NCBI GenBank assembly: GCA_023053685.1
Contig: JALIGW010000004.1
Span: 81,746,797-81,810,796 of the forward strand
DNA from: Diadophis punctatus similis
Lineage: Eukaryota; Chordata; Lepidosauria; Squamata; Dipsadidae
DNA length: 64,000 nucleotides
Direction: 5' to 3'
Part shown: positions 44,397 to 55,930 of the stretch, in pieces
Position numbering within the stretch: position 1 is the stretch's first letter
Layout of the letters: each line of letters begins with the position of its first letter
Translations under genes and position numbers: made by a program
Notes under the pieces: model-generated
The model's input: the letters and a program-made list of their open reading frames with translations, nothing else
The model's database searches: none
Told to the model about the DNA's origin: nothing

Positions 44397-44761
44397 CACG
44401 GGTATCAAACTCGATTTCATTGAGGGCCGCATCAGGACTGTGTTTGACCTCTGGGGGCTGGGGTGGGCGTGGTCAGGGTGGGCGTGGCCAGCATGACATC
44501 ACTTAGGTTGGGGGGAGGCTGTGGTGGCCCGAGTGCTCTGCTAGCGAAAACAGGCTCCTGAGCTCCGTTTTTGACTGCAGCGGCCTCTTGCAACCCTTGC
44601 CAGCGAAAACGGGGCTCGGGAGGGCTGCACATCGCTCTTGAGAGCTCCATTTTCACTGGCAGAGGCACCGTGGGCTGGTCTTTCTAGGGCGGCCATGCGG
44701 GCCAGATTTACGTACCCCATGGGGCAGATCCGTCCCCCGGGCCTTGAGTTTGACACTCCTG
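44397..44761. mobile_element. hAT-E MITE
   Basis: CACGGGTATCAAACTCG to GAGTTTGACACTCCTG. Left flank TTTTAGAA and right flank CTCTAGAG share 5 of 8 bases; the right flank was then reused by the SPIN-like insertion. Confidence 0.8.
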
Positions 44762-44769
44762 CTCTAGAG

Positions 44770-45000
44770 CAGTGGTTCTCAACCTTCCTAATGCCGCGAC
44801 CTGCCCCTGCACCCCCGCCGTGACCCACCCTGTCGCCCTGACCCCGCCCCGCCGCCACCATTTGGGTTCTTTTACCCTCTGCGCATGCGCAAAGCATTCT
44901 GCGCATGTGCAGAGGGTAAAAGAACCCAAATGACGGCGTCCGGATGAAGTCTCCCAACCCCTGTGAAAGGGTCGTTCGACCCCCAGGTTGAGAACCGCTG
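44770..45000. mobile_element. SPIN-like hAT MITE carrying the hAT-A cassette
   Basis: CAGTGGTTCTCAACCTTCC to AGGTTGAGAACCGCTG with perfect target duplication CTCTAGAG (44762-44769, 45001-45008). The right sub-end GTGAAAGGGTCGTTCGACCC matches SPIN as remembered. The interior, GGGTTCTTTTACCCTCTGCG then its inverse, is the same palindromic cassette as in hAT-A (6577-6882). TGCGCATGCGCA at 44880-44891. Confidence 0.87.
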
Positions 45001-45230
45001 CTCTAGAGAGTTGTTAAGGCCACTTGGAGGTCTATCTGTGTCCTCAGGGTCACCTGAGTGGTGCAAATGGGTGTGGAGCCGCCTTGGAGCTGTTGAAAGG
45101 ACTGTGTTTTAGATTGGAGATAGGTGATGTCGTATCCCTCCTCCTCTGTTGAGGGAGGGCTGTTCAGTTTGGACAAAGATGGCCTCTTTGACCCCTCTTT
45201 CAAACCAAAAGAATGCAAATGACCAGCTGT

Positions 45231-45774
45231 CATTTAGAAATGTTAATTACTTCTAACATTGTGCATTTTTCATAATCTTCAAAAAGGCTACAAAGACTTA
45301 AATATTTTGGATTCAAATATTTTGAATTATTTATTTAAAATTAGGATTCACTGTATGTCCATATTCATGCAAATTATGCATCCGTTTTTAGCATCCACGT
45401 TCACCTTTTCTCAATAATCAAATCATTGTTCTTGCTTGCAGAGTTTTTCCCCCTCTGTTAGGTATGTAAGACAGCTTAGGAAGTGCATAAATCTTACAAC
45501 AGCTGCCGAGTTGACAGTACGGAGATGAGGAATACAGTCTGAGTAGCAACAGAGTATTCTTTAGGAATTCAAAATTCTCAAGCTCTGTGTACTTTTGCTT
45601 GCAATTTATGTCTACCCGCGGACATTAAATTACCAGCGACATAAATCTGTGTGATAGCGTTTGCCGCTTTGCAATTCACCTTGGAAAACTTCTGTCATGA
45701 AGATGTGGCTTGTAAATCAGAGGCTGTATTTTGAGATCAGTTATATTAGTGAATAATTGGATAATGTTCATATA
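45231..45774. other. Intron 3, no feature recognised
   Basis: AT-rich unique-looking sequence. Confidence 0.4.
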
Positions 45775-46010
45775 TTCAAATGTCTGTGGAGATTCTCAGT
45801 CATCCAGGTCATGGTTGTCCCAAAAGTGCTTTTTCAAAAGGCAACTGGACTTTTCTTTGTTTTTCCTTGAAGACGTTTCGCTTCTGATCCAAGAAGCTTC
45901 TTCAAGTTCTGTCAGAAGTTCTGTCAGAAGTCAGAACTGAAGAAGCTTCTTGGATCAGAAGCGAAACGTCTTCAAGGAAAAGCCAAGAATGTCCAGTTGC
46001 CGTTTGAAAA
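45775..46010. repeat. Penelope-like inverted repeat
   Basis: CAACTGGACTTTTCTTTG..GAAGACGTTTCGCTTCTGATCC at 45841-45890 is repeated in inverse at about 45940-46000, separated by two direct TTCTGTCAGAAG units. Head-to-head ends are common in Penelope-like insertions. Confidence 0.65.
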
Positions 46011-46061
46011 AAAAAATCTTTTTTTAAAAAAAATAAAAAAAAATAAAAAAAAATCTTTTGA

Positions 46062-46790
<729 letters not shown>

Positions 46791-46799
46791 TTTTAGTAA

Positions 46800-47604
46800 T
46801 AGTAGGATAAGGCAAAATAAATAAGAATAAAGCTTAAATGTATATATGAGGTTGTATAAGGTTAGAGGAATTAGATTACAAGATTATCTATGGGGATTAA
46901 TTATAGAAGGTAAAGTGATGTAATAGGGATTAAATTGGTTTTAAATAACAAGATTAAATTAATATTACAGTTTGGGGAATAAGTATAGAAGGTAATGTAA
47001 TGTAATAGAGACTAAATTGGTAGAGAATAAGATTAAAATTATATTATAGGGTGGGAATAAGTATAGATTGCAATCTAATGTAACAGAGATTAAATGAACG
47101 TGAAGTTGTTAAGTATTTTTAGATATGGTTTAAGTTGGTTTTGAATTTAACAATTGCGGCCAGGTTGCTGGTGGTACAAAATTGGAAGAGGAAGATTTAT
47201 CTAAAATCAATATTGCATTTGGCAGAAAAGGCAAACATTTTAGAACATTTTAAAGGCTATTTAAATGATATACTCGATAATGGAGAAGATGGACGGATCA
47301 TATTTAAATCAAGTATTAGACTAAGAAGATCAAAACAGATTGTGAAGGACATATTTCAATTTAACTTTTTGTAACAGTATAAGGAGTTATACTGTTTTTC
47401 ATAAGATTTTATGATATTTGGAAGTTAATAATTTGCTAGTATATTTTAGTTTTATATTTGTGTAAACTATATTATACCCTGTGTATGTTCTGGGAAGTCC
47501 AGGGAGGGGGGAGGGGGAGTTGGGGGGGAGGGATGGGGGGGAAGGGGGAGAAAACTACAAAAATGTTTGTACTTTGTACGCATAAAACTTTTTCAATAAA
47601 AAAA
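46800..47604 (+). mobile_element. L1 LINE 3' end with G-rich 3' UTR
   Basis: About 47134-47375 has L1 ORF2 C-terminal traces (TIAARLLVVQNWK). The 3' UTR has a G-rich tract at 47499-47553 with at least eight runs of three or more G, then TTTTCAATAAAAAAAAAG. Confidence 0.68.
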
Positions 47605-47606
47605 AA

Positions 47607-47712
47607 GAAGAGACTGGATAGCCACTTGTCTGAAATGGCATAGGATTTCCTGTTCGAGCAGGGGGTTGGACTAGAAGACCTCTAAGGTCCCTTCCAACTC
47701 TGTTATTCTATA
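47607..47712 (+). mobile_element. CR1 3' end fragment
   Basis: AGAGACTGGATAGCCACTTG to CTCTGTTATTCTA; directly follows the L1 poly(A). Confidence 0.8.
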
Positions 47713-47896
47713 TTCTTATGCTTTATATATTTAGGAGTTGGAAACTGAAGCTTTATCAAAGCATGACTTGCATTGACTTGTGAATGCAGCATGAATGATC
47801 AGAATCTTCTGGTTTTTATATGCGATGTAAAATACAGTATCTTTCTCTTGAGTTAACATAACAACTTCAGAGACCAAGTCCTCAAATGTGGCATTT

Positions 47897-48880
47897 GTGA
47901 CTATGGAACTAGGGAGAAATTTCTTGACAGTGAGAACAATTAATCAGTGGAAACGACTTTCCCCCAGAAATTTTGGGTTCTCCAACACTGGAGGTTTTTA
48001 AGAAGAGACTGGACAACCATTTGCCTGAAATGGTATAGGTCACCAACTGGTGGTCCGTGAGAAAATTTTGGCGGTCCGCAGAAAAATTATTTGCATTTTT
48101 TATATTGCACTAAATCAGGGGTCCTCAAACTACGGTGCCTGGGCCGGATATGTGCAATGAACGCTTGTGTTGCTGCAGAGAGTCTCCCCCTTTGGGGTCT
48201 TTTTGTGTGGGTCGGAGGGGGGCAGAAATTCCGACTTGGGGTCTGCTTCGGCCTCCTGGTGTGGGGCTTTGGGTGAAGGCTGGAGGGAAGCGCCGCTGAT
48301 GGCGAAGAGCCGGAGGGCCTTGTTCCAGTGGGACTGCATCATGGCCTGGAACTGGCTGACCATCTCAGCCCACAGAGCCTCCAGGCGCCGATACCTAGCC
48401 TTGCACTCCCGCAGGTCTTCTCTCTGATTGGAAAGCCTATGTTCCTAGTCCTCAGTGAGGTGCTTCTGCTGAGCCTCCTTCTCGGCCAGATCCAATTTGA
48501 ACTCAGCTGTTTTGCCAACTCTTTCTCGTGGTGGCTGCTTAGCTCCAACAACTGCTTCCTGTTGGGGCCCTAAGGAGCCCGGGCGGGCAGGCGAGGAATG
48601 GCTGGGAGGGGAGGGGCAATTAGAGGCTGGCGAGGCGCTGCTTGATGTGAGTGACATTGAGTTGGCCATGCCCACCCAGTCACATGACCACCTAGCCACG
48701 CCCCTCCCATCCGGTCATTAGGCAGATCATATTAGTGGTCCGCAGGATTTAAAATTATGAATTTAGTGGTCCCTGAGGTCCGAAAGGTTGGTGACCCCCG
48801 GTATAGGGTCTCCTGCCTAAGCAGGGGGTTGGACTAGAAGACCTCCAAGGTCCCTTCCAACTGGGTTATTCTTGTATTCT
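47897..48880 (+). mobile_element. CR1 3' end split by a hAT MITE
   Basis: AACTAGGGAGAAATTTCTTG to TGAAATGGTATAGG at 48040, resuming GTATAGGGTCTCCTGCC at 48801 and ending CAACTGGGTTATTC. Confidence 0.8.
48043..48800. mobile_element. hAT-type MITE (GGTCACCAAC ends) with nested insert
   Basis: Left TCACCAACTGGTGGTCCG and right GTCCGAAAGGTTGGTGACCC; TATAGG flanks are CR1 sequence. A second element starting CAGGGGTCCTCAAACTACGG is inserted at 48116, with no clear right end. Overlapping open frames in 48160-48720 are not supported as genes. Confidence 0.65.
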
Positions 48881-49288
48881 GCTGCTCCCTGACTCCTGCT
48901 AATTTGCTGGTTCTTCTGAAAAATATATATTTTTAAAACCGATCCAACCAAAATGTATAAAATAATGAGGCAACCCAGGGCTCATGGCTTACCGAGTGTT
49001 TGGAACAATGCTGCTTTTAAGTGTCCCTGTGTTTTGTGTGAAACTTGGAACGAAGCCAGCGTGTTCTGCGGTTGGGTCAAAGCCGAGCTCTCTTTTCTTT
49101 TGTTTTTAAGCGTTTTTGTTTCAAGTCCTTTCTTGAGAGTGGAGCAATTTTCACAGCTCAAAAATCGGTTTGTTTCCTTTGACAACCCCTTTGTCCCGTC
49201 TCCTCCTCCTTTCCTTTCCTCCCTCCCTCCCTCTCCTGCCTTCCCTCTTTCCTGACTACCTGCTATAAGAAAGGAAGGTGGCTTTCAT
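48881..49288. other. Intron 3, no feature recognised
   Basis: An open frame at 48953-49255 has no recognised similarity; the last 60 bp are pyrimidine-rich. Confidence 0.4.
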
Positions 49289-49541
49289 ATTTATTTTATT
49301 TATTTATTTGTGAGATTTATATACCGCCTCACAGTGCAAGCACTCTCTAAGCGGTTTACACCAGTAAGCAATGTATAGTTATATTGCCCCCAACAATCTG
49401 GGTCCTCATTTTACCTACCTCGGAAGGATGGAAGGCTGAGTCAACCTTGAGCCCGTGAGATTTGAACCGCTGACCTGAGGATCACAGTCAGCTAAAGTGG
49501 CCTGCAGTACTGCCTCTAACCGCTGCGCCACCTCGGCTCTT
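49289..49541 (-). mobile_element. Sauria/ACA-type SINE, reverse strand
   Basis: (TTTA)n tail, TGAGATTTATATACCGCC to CCGCTGCGCCACCTCGGCTC; near full length. Confidence 0.88.
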
Positions 49542-49619
49542 GAATATTCCTGAATTGCTTGCAGAAAGCTTTTTGAAACTAAGTTTTGAAAGCAGCAGGC
49601 TGTCCACCCTGATCTAATA

Positions 49620-49945
49620 CAGTTGGTCCTTGACTTACAACCGTTTGTTTAGTGACCGTTCAAAGTTACAGTAGCACCATCAATTTCCTTACGACCATTT
49701 TTCACACTGACGACCAATGCGGTATCCCCGTGGTCACGCGATCAAAATTCAGACACTTAGCAAGCGACTCGGGACGGTTTCGGTGGGGGAAACCGGATTC
49801 ACTTAACAACCCTGTTACTAATTGAACAACTGCAGTGATTCACTTAACAAAGGGTGGAAAGAAAGGTCGTAAAATGGGGCAAAACTCACTTAACAACTAG
49901 CCTGCTTAGCAGGAGAAATTTTGGGCTTCATTGGGGTCAGTTTTC
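49620..49945. mobile_element. T-MITE copy 12
   Basis: TA-CAGTTGGTCCTTGACTTAC to TTTGGGCTTCATTGGGGTC; the terminal 20 bp on the right are lost. Confidence 0.82.
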
Positions 49946-50031
49946 TCATGAAAATGTAGAATTTGGATCTAGATTTTAAAATGAGATTTTTTTAAAAAAA
50001 AAATCTTTATTCCAGCAGAAAGCATATAGAC

Positions 50032-50566
50032 CCGTGGTGGCGAACCTATGGCACGCGTGCCAGAGGTGGCACACGGAGCCATAGAAGCCGGCACGCGAGG
50101 GTTCCCACCGGCAAACTGGAAGTGCGAAAAAACGCACTTCCGGTTTGCCGGTGTGCTGTTTTTTGCACTCCGGAGGGTTCAGGGAAGCTCCCTGAAGCTC
50201 CAGAATGCAAAAAACTACAAAACAGACAAACCGGAAGTGCACTTTTCCGCAGTTCCGGTTTGTCCATTTTGTAGTTTTTTTGCATTCTGGAGCTTCAGGG
50301 AGCTTCCCTGAACCCTCCGGAGTGCAAAAAACAGCACACCGGCAAACCGGAAGTGCGTTTTTTCGCACTTCCGGTTTGCCGGTTTCGTCGTTCCAGGTTC
50401 CGGTAAGCCTTTGTGCGGGGGTGGGGTGGGGGGGTGCGCATGCGCAGGGGGCAGCATGGGGGGTGTTGTGCGCATGCGTGGGGGGGGGGATGGGTGTGGG
50501 CATGCGAGCGCGTGCGAGTGCCCCCCCCTTTTTGGCACGCGAGCCGAAAAAGGTTCGCCACCACTG
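50032..50566. mobile_element. hAT-D MITE with a ~275-bp hairpin
   Basis: CCGTGGTGGCGAACC to GGTTCGCCACCACTG; perfect target duplication ATATAGAC (50024-50031, 50567-50574). 50109-50383 is a long, nearly perfect inverted repeat centred near 50246, with arms of about 125 bp (GCAAACTGGAAGTGCG.. paired with ..CACTTCCGGTTTGCC). TGCGCATGCGCA at 50435-50446. Confidence 0.93.
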
Positions 50567-50603
50567 ATATAGACTATGTGAACTGCTGAATTACAAGTTA
50601 TAA

Positions 50604-51295
50604 ATGCGAGGCAGTTGGCCAATCATCCAAATTTTGATCCCATGAGCTGCTATAATGGTCAGAAGCGTGAAAAATGGTCATAAGTAACTGTGTTGTGGCC
50701 TGTCGGCCTCTGGCCCCTCCAGCAGCTGAATCAGAGGCGGAGGAGGAGGGTGTGGGAGTCAGGGTCAGCATCAAGGCAATCTGAGAGCTCCGAGGGGGAA
50801 GAGAGAACGGAGCTGTCAGAAAAAGAGACAGAGGTGGAGACTGGGCTGTCCGTCAGCCCTGAGATGGAGAGTCAATAGCCCCCAGGTCTGGAAGTGGCTG
50901 ATGAGGAAGAGGAGGAACAGCTGGGTCCAGTGCCTGAAGTGTGGATGCACAGAAGGCAGAGGAGAGGAGAGCAGTGGAAATCTATGGGCCGGTCCTTGGG
51001 ACAGAAGAGCCACCGCTGCTAGCGAAGCCCCACCCTAGCTCTGGGGATCAAAGGCAGGGGGCGGAGATGAATAGGTGTGGCAGACAATTATTCATCTCCC
51101 GGACGAACAGACTTGTTAGCCTGCGTTGAGAGGGAAACTTTTTGCCGGGGCTGCTGGCGCTCCTAATAAAGGAATCATTGATTTAACTTCAGAGGGTTTG
51201 TCGTGTTTGGGGAGCTGGGTCAGAACACACTTATTTTTGAGTGCAGTTGTAACTTTGGTCACTAAGTGAATGGTTTATAAGTTGAGAACTACCTG
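50604..51295. mobile_element. T-MITE copy 13, split by solo LTR
   Basis: GGCAGTTGGCCAATCATCC onward, right end AGTTGAGAACTACCTG-TA; 5'-truncated. LTR at 50691-51227. Confidence 0.82.
50691..51227 (+). mobile_element. Solo LTR, 537 bp
   Basis: TGTTGTGGCCTGTCGG to CTGGGTCAGAACA. Flanks AACTG / CACTT share only part of a 5-bp duplication. CTAATAAAGG near the 3' end is the polyadenylation signal. Non-coding. Confidence 0.82.
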
Positions 51296-51950
51296 TACGC
51301 TGAACTTTGGCTCAGCTATCTCCGCTGGAGTAAATAGATGATGATTAAGTAATTCCAGCATCTAAAGGACGTTGGATACGCAAAGGGTCCTTGTTTATTA
51401 GTTGTTGAGTTCCTGTGACGATTTTTCCGAAGAGGTTCAACCTGTCCTGATGGGAAGGGCAGGCTAAGATTGGAGATCTGTTAATAAAAAGAAATAATTC
51501 TGGGAGTCTGACAGTGTTAGCATGACAGTGTTAAGCTTTAGGAACATGTCACTTAGCAACAGAATTCCTGCCTTTACCGTCATTAATCAAGGACTACTTA
51601 TATCGTAAATAGATATCAGAAACCTGGATTGAACTCTCACAAGAGAAAGGATTGGCTTTTAGGGGACCCACCTGAGCTCCAGAGAAGACCTGGGCTCAGA
51701 TCTTAGCTGAGAAAACTTTAATCACTTTGGCATTAAACTCAAAAATTTATATTCTTTTTTAAAAAAATATATCTTAAAAACAAACACTCTGCTTGGTATC
51801 TTTCCCATTTTGCTATATTGAGCGACGATTATATGACTAATAATTTTCTGGATATTTGCAGATAGTTTATTTTTTAAAGTACATTTTTGACTTGAACATT
51901 TTCGTGTGTGTGTGTGTAGAGCATGTTTTTTGCTGATAAATGAAAATAAA
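51296..51950. other. Intron 3, no feature recognised
   Basis: No repeat or exon recognised. Confidence 0.4.
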
Positions 51951-51952
51951 GG

Positions 51953-52077
51953 GAGACTATTATAGATCTATTTCGAGCTACTTAGCTCTCGTCAGATAGC
52001 CATACCTTTACTGGGATTTGAACCCGGGCTGCCTGCCTTGTAAGGCAGCAGCTTAGCCATTAGGCCACAGGCTCTAT
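51953..52077 (-). mobile_element. SINE-D head, tRNA-like
   Basis: Inverse strand: GAGCCTGTGGCCTAATGGCT (A box), CTGCCTTACAAGGCAG (anticodon-arm-like hairpin), CCCGGGTTCAAATCCCAGT (B box). The acceptor stem does not pair and the unit continues past it, so it is a SINE or tRNA pseudogene, not a working tRNA. Confidence 0.65.
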
Positions 52078-52483
52078 TCCCTATCAGTTTATGGGCATAA
52101 TGCAAATGCTATCTTTTCACCATACCTTGAACATATATTTGCCTCTGTGTACTCCTGTGCTTCAGATGTGAAACTCTGGTAATGTTTTTAAAGTTTTTTA
52201 GATGTAGAGGTTCACGGAGTCAGCAGAAGTTATTAAATCAAACATTGTCAGAGGTGTTTTGAAACTTCTTTGAACATTGCAGCCAGATTGATAATTGTGA
52301 AGGCAAAGATTTTAAGGGTAGGTTAAGCCACTCAATTTAGCCTAGAAAGTGATGTTAGTGGACCTGTAACTTTTCCTGTAATTTGATTAAAATCAAGGTT
52401 TAGCTGGAGTACCTGGGTGAAATAAATGGAGCACTCACTACCTAAGTACATGTGAATATTAACGGTAATTCTTTTATTTAATA
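52078..52483. other. Intron 3, no feature recognised
   Basis: AT-rich unique-looking sequence. Confidence 0.4.
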
Positions 52484-52868
52484 CAGGTAGTCGTCGACTT
52501 ACGACCGCAGTTGAGCCCAGAATTCCTCTTGCTAAGTGAGGCATTTGTTAAGTGAGTTTTGCCCCATTTTACGACCTTTCTGGCCACAGTTGTTAAGTGA
52601 ATCGCCGCAGGTGCCAAGTTAGTAACACGGTTGTTAAACGGATCCGGCTTCCCCAGGTTGCAAAAGGGGATCACACGACCCCGGGACGCTGCACCCGTCA
52701 TAAATACGAGTCAGTTGCCAAGCGCCTGAATCTTGATCACGTGACCAGGAGCCATCATGCTGCAACAATGGTCATAAGTGTGAAAACCAGTCATAAGTCC
52801 CTTTTTTTCAGTGCTGTTGGAACTTCAAATGGTCATTAAATGAACTGTTGTAAGACAAGGACAACCTG
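52484..52868. mobile_element. T-MITE copy 14, full length reference
   Basis: TA-CAGGTAGTCGTCGACTTAC to GTAAGACAAGGACAACCTG-TA, 385 bp, with both inverted termini and TA flanks intact. Confidence 0.92.
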
Positions 52869-52896
52869 TAATTGATTTGAAAATGATTTGGCTAGC

Positions 52897-53030
52897 AGAA
52901 GTTGTGAGCGCTCCAACACAGGGGAGATTGGACAACCATTTTGTCTGAAATGGTACAGGGTTTCCTGCTTGAGCCAGGGGGTTGGACTAGAAGACCTCTA
53001 AGGTCCCTTCCAACTCTGTTATTCTGATTT
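52897..53030 (+). mobile_element. CR1 3' end fragment
   Basis: AGAAGTTGTGAGCGCTCC to CCAACTCTGTTATTCTG. Confidence 0.8.
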
Positions 53031-53736
53031 GTAGCTATGGCGAAGAGTTTTTTTTCTTCGTTTTTTTCAGGTACACATTTAACAGCGATACGAATACGGC
53101 CGGACGTATATGAGTAAACCGATTTAATAATCCTCCGAAACATGTTTTTTGAATTTGTGACAGGGTTTGCTTTTAGCTGTGTTGAAAGTGGAGGCTCTTT
53201 GTCAGCAGCAGAAAAATTTGCTCCCGAGCTCATCACGGTCCACACTTTTTCACAAAATCCCTTTCCAACGTATCTTAGCAACAAGAACGGCAATCTGCGT
53301 GCCAGGGCATCGGGGAGTTTGATTTTTTTTTTTTTTTAGAAAGCGATGAACTTAAAATCACGCAGTTCACGATAATTGAAAAGTTTAAAAAGCGAGGTTG
53401 TTTAAGGACTTGAAACGTTTCCAGTTTTATGCCTCCTAAAAACGCAGTCCGCATTCCAAGCTGTGAAGAACAACAACAACAACAAAATAGGTAACCAACG
53501 GTGTGCTTTAATAGGCTGGTTTTTTAAAAAAAAATTGGGAAAGATACCGTCTTTACAATAGCATCTGGTAAATGGGTTGGGCTTGAGTCCTCTAATGAAT
53601 TAATCAACTCTGAAAGCCGCAACATTTGCTCCGCTGATGAGGCATCAAGATTCCTCCCCCCCATTAGTTAATGATCATGTCTCTTCTACTCATCACTTAA
53701 AATAAAACAGCACTGGGAAAGTAACAATAACACACT
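53031..53736. other. Intron 3, no feature recognised
   Basis: Unique-looking; a 15-base T run at about 53323-53338 and (AAC)n at 53470-53484. Confidence 0.4.
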
Positions 53737-53935
53737 TGGAAGGAACCTCGGAGGTTGTCTAGTCCAACCCCCTGTTCAAGGCAAGCCACCTTAAAACCAT
53801 CCAGGTCAATTGGTTGTCCAATCTATTTTTGAAAACCTCCTGTGATGGAGCATCTACAACCCCAGGAGGCCAGCTTATGCCGTTGCTTAATTGTTCTCAC
53901 TGTCAGAAAATTTCTCCTCGCTTCTCGGTTGGTTC
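53737..53935 (-). mobile_element. CR1 3' fragment, reverse strand
   Basis: CTTGGAAGGAACCTCGGAGG to TTCTCACTGTCAGAAAATTT. Confidence 0.8.
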
Positions 53936-54282
53936 TCTCTCTAACGAGCTTTGGTAATTATGTTTGTAATTAAATAATTGCAAAGAAACGAGAAGATAAG
54001 CCTGATACTCTTCTCCCATATCTGTTCCCCACAAAACCGATGTTCAACCTCTTGTTCGCAGCCATGTCACTGATACCAGAAGCAATACAGAGCCACTGTG
54101 AGGTAATTTAGTTATTATATTTACAAAATTTAATTCCACACTTGACAGTACTTGACAGAGTTACAGTGCATTAGAACATCAGCACAGCCGATCGTGGAAA
54201 TAAAACTCGCTATATTTTAATGAAACAGAGAAGAAAATGGCAAATGGTATGAATCGTTAAATGTGTGGAAAAAATGATATTT
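53936..54282. other. Intron 3, no feature recognised
   Basis: AT-rich unique-looking sequence. Confidence 0.4.
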
Positions 54283-54486
54283 TTCTTAGGGGACCGGAGG
54301 CCAAAACATATGAAGAACGGTTGCTGGAATTGGGTATGTCTAGTTTAATGAAAAGAAGGACTAGGGGAGACATGATAGCAGTCTTCCAATATCTCAGGGG
54401 TTGCCACAAAGAAGAGGGAGTCAAGCTATTCTCCAAAGCGCCTGAAGGCAGGACAAGAAGCAATGGATGGAAACTAATCAAGGAAC
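54283..54486 (+). mobile_element. CR1 fragment cut by hAT-C
   Basis: GAGGCCAAAACATATGAAG to GGATGGAAACTAATCAAGG; CR1 does not resume after the hAT-C remnant. Confidence 0.8.
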
Positions 54487-54770
54487 CAGGGGTGGGCTTA
54501 AAAAAATTTAGCAACGGGTTCTCTGCCCGGTTGCTGGGTGGGCGTGGCCATAGTGGCCAGGGCCTAGTTGCCCTCCTGCACCATGGGGGGGGGGTTTGCC
54601 CTCCCCAGGCTCTGGAGGCTCTCTGGAGGTCGGAAATGAGCCCATTTCCGGCCTTCCAGAGCCTCTGCGCGGGTCCTGCACTTACCTGGCATCCAAAATG
54701 TACCGCGTGGAGACTCCTGGGAGGGGCGGGTTGGGTGGGACGGAGAAACGCCCGAGGAGAAGGAAGAGTC
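54487..54770. mobile_element. hAT-C MITE, left part
   Basis: CAGGGGTGGGCTTAAAAAAA, GTTGCTGGGTGGGCGTGGCC as at 28615; the right end is missing. The 180-190 codon frames across this junction are CR1/MITE chimeras. Confidence 0.75.
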
Positions 54771-55455
54771 GGAGACGAAAAGTCCCATTCCGATTCGCCC
54801 ACGCTCTCTTCCGAGACCTTAATTGTCAGAATTGGTGGTACTTAAGCAAGCCGGGAGTATTTTAGAGTTTGTTGGCTAGTAAGAGATGGATAGATGGCTC
54901 TATTTTCAGTTTTCTGCTTCTTGAGATTATGGTTTGAAATATGTTAGGCGCAAAAGACCTGGTCCACATGTGAAGTTCCAATTAAACAGCTTCATTGATA
55001 AAAGCCTACGGATAGGAATCTTCTAAAATAACAGTGCAGCACCTGCTTAGGGTTAGACAAGGGTCAATGGAATTCAAGGGAGGTTGGACTTCATTCAGCT
55101 TGTGACCACATAGAGATTCTAGGCTAATCCCTCTCTTAACTCCGCCCCTAGGTTCTGCCATCCCTTTTCCTGCGAATACTTTCCAAATGTTTTGTATGTC
55201 GCCTTGAAAGTCAGCCTACTGAACACCGTTAGAAATACTTTAAATATATTTGTAATGCAATAGCTGGAAGGCAGAGAACTCTGTAAATGAAGATATGTTT
55301 GCTGACCTAGTATGTCCAGACGAAGAGTTGCTGAGCACAAGCGAAGCATTTTTTAGAAGAATTCAGTTCCTCTGCCTTGCCGTGTTGAAGGTAGAGCAGC
55401 AACAAACACTTGTAATTTGCACCATCATCTATTTTGCACCATCATCTATTTTAAC
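54771..55455. other. Intron 3, no feature recognised
   Basis: No repeat or exon recognised. Confidence 0.4.
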
Positions 55456-55463
55456 GGTCTGAG

Positions 55464-55597
55464 CAGCGGTGGGTTGCTCCCGGTTCGGACCAGTTCTTAG
55501 AACCGGTAGCGCCGGCGGCGGGAGGCTCTGCCCACCCGCCTGGGACACTTCTGCGCATGCGTGAACTGGTTGCAAAATTATTTACAACCCACCACTG
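55464..55597. mobile_element. hAT-B mini element, 134 bp
   Basis: CAGCGGTGGGTTGC to ACAACCCACCACTG; perfect target duplication GGTCTGAG (55456-55463, 55598-55605). Confidence 0.9.
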
Positions 55598-55930
55598 GGT
55601 CTGAGTAATGGTCTTACTCTTTTTAAAGTGGCAATAATACTTATTTTCATTACATTGCCATGAGGTGCTGCATGCGTTGAACGTTTTATATCAGGGTGCT
55701 GTAAAAAAAGCATAATTTCATTTTTATTAGTTGTCAGCTCTCCTTTTAATACCTTTCTCACTGTTCATGTTTGTGAATCAGCCAACTCGTAGTTTCTTAT
55801 GACTAAGAGCCATTGTAATACACCAGAGACATTTTTATTTTTATTTTGCTTTTGATTCATTAACTTTGATAACTGGCCTAGTATTACCTATGTTTTATTT
55901 GTTTGAAAAGTCAGAAAGAAATTATGCGTC
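55598..55930. other. Intron 3, no feature recognised
   Basis: AT-rich unique-looking sequence. Confidence 0.4.

Larger units (their letters stand above)
44193..45230 (-). mobile_element. Penelope-like element end, split by two hAT elements
   Basis: 44193-44396 and 45009-45230 read as one element on either side of hAT-E (44397-44761) and a SPIN-like copy (44770-45000). Typical wording: GATTCTCAGTCATCCGGGTC, GTTTCGCTTCTCATCCAAG, GCCTTGGAGCTGTTGAAAGG. The Penelope assignment is from memory of similar fish and reptile repeats. Confidence 0.55.

Noticed and set aside
51953..52077. Functional tRNA gene (valine-like anticodon loop)
   Set aside because: Good A and B boxes, but the acceptor stem does not pair and the sequence continues as a repeat; better as a SINE head.
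54257..54845. Overlapping 181- and 194-codon frames
   Set aside because: Both cross the CR1/hAT-C junction and have no domain.
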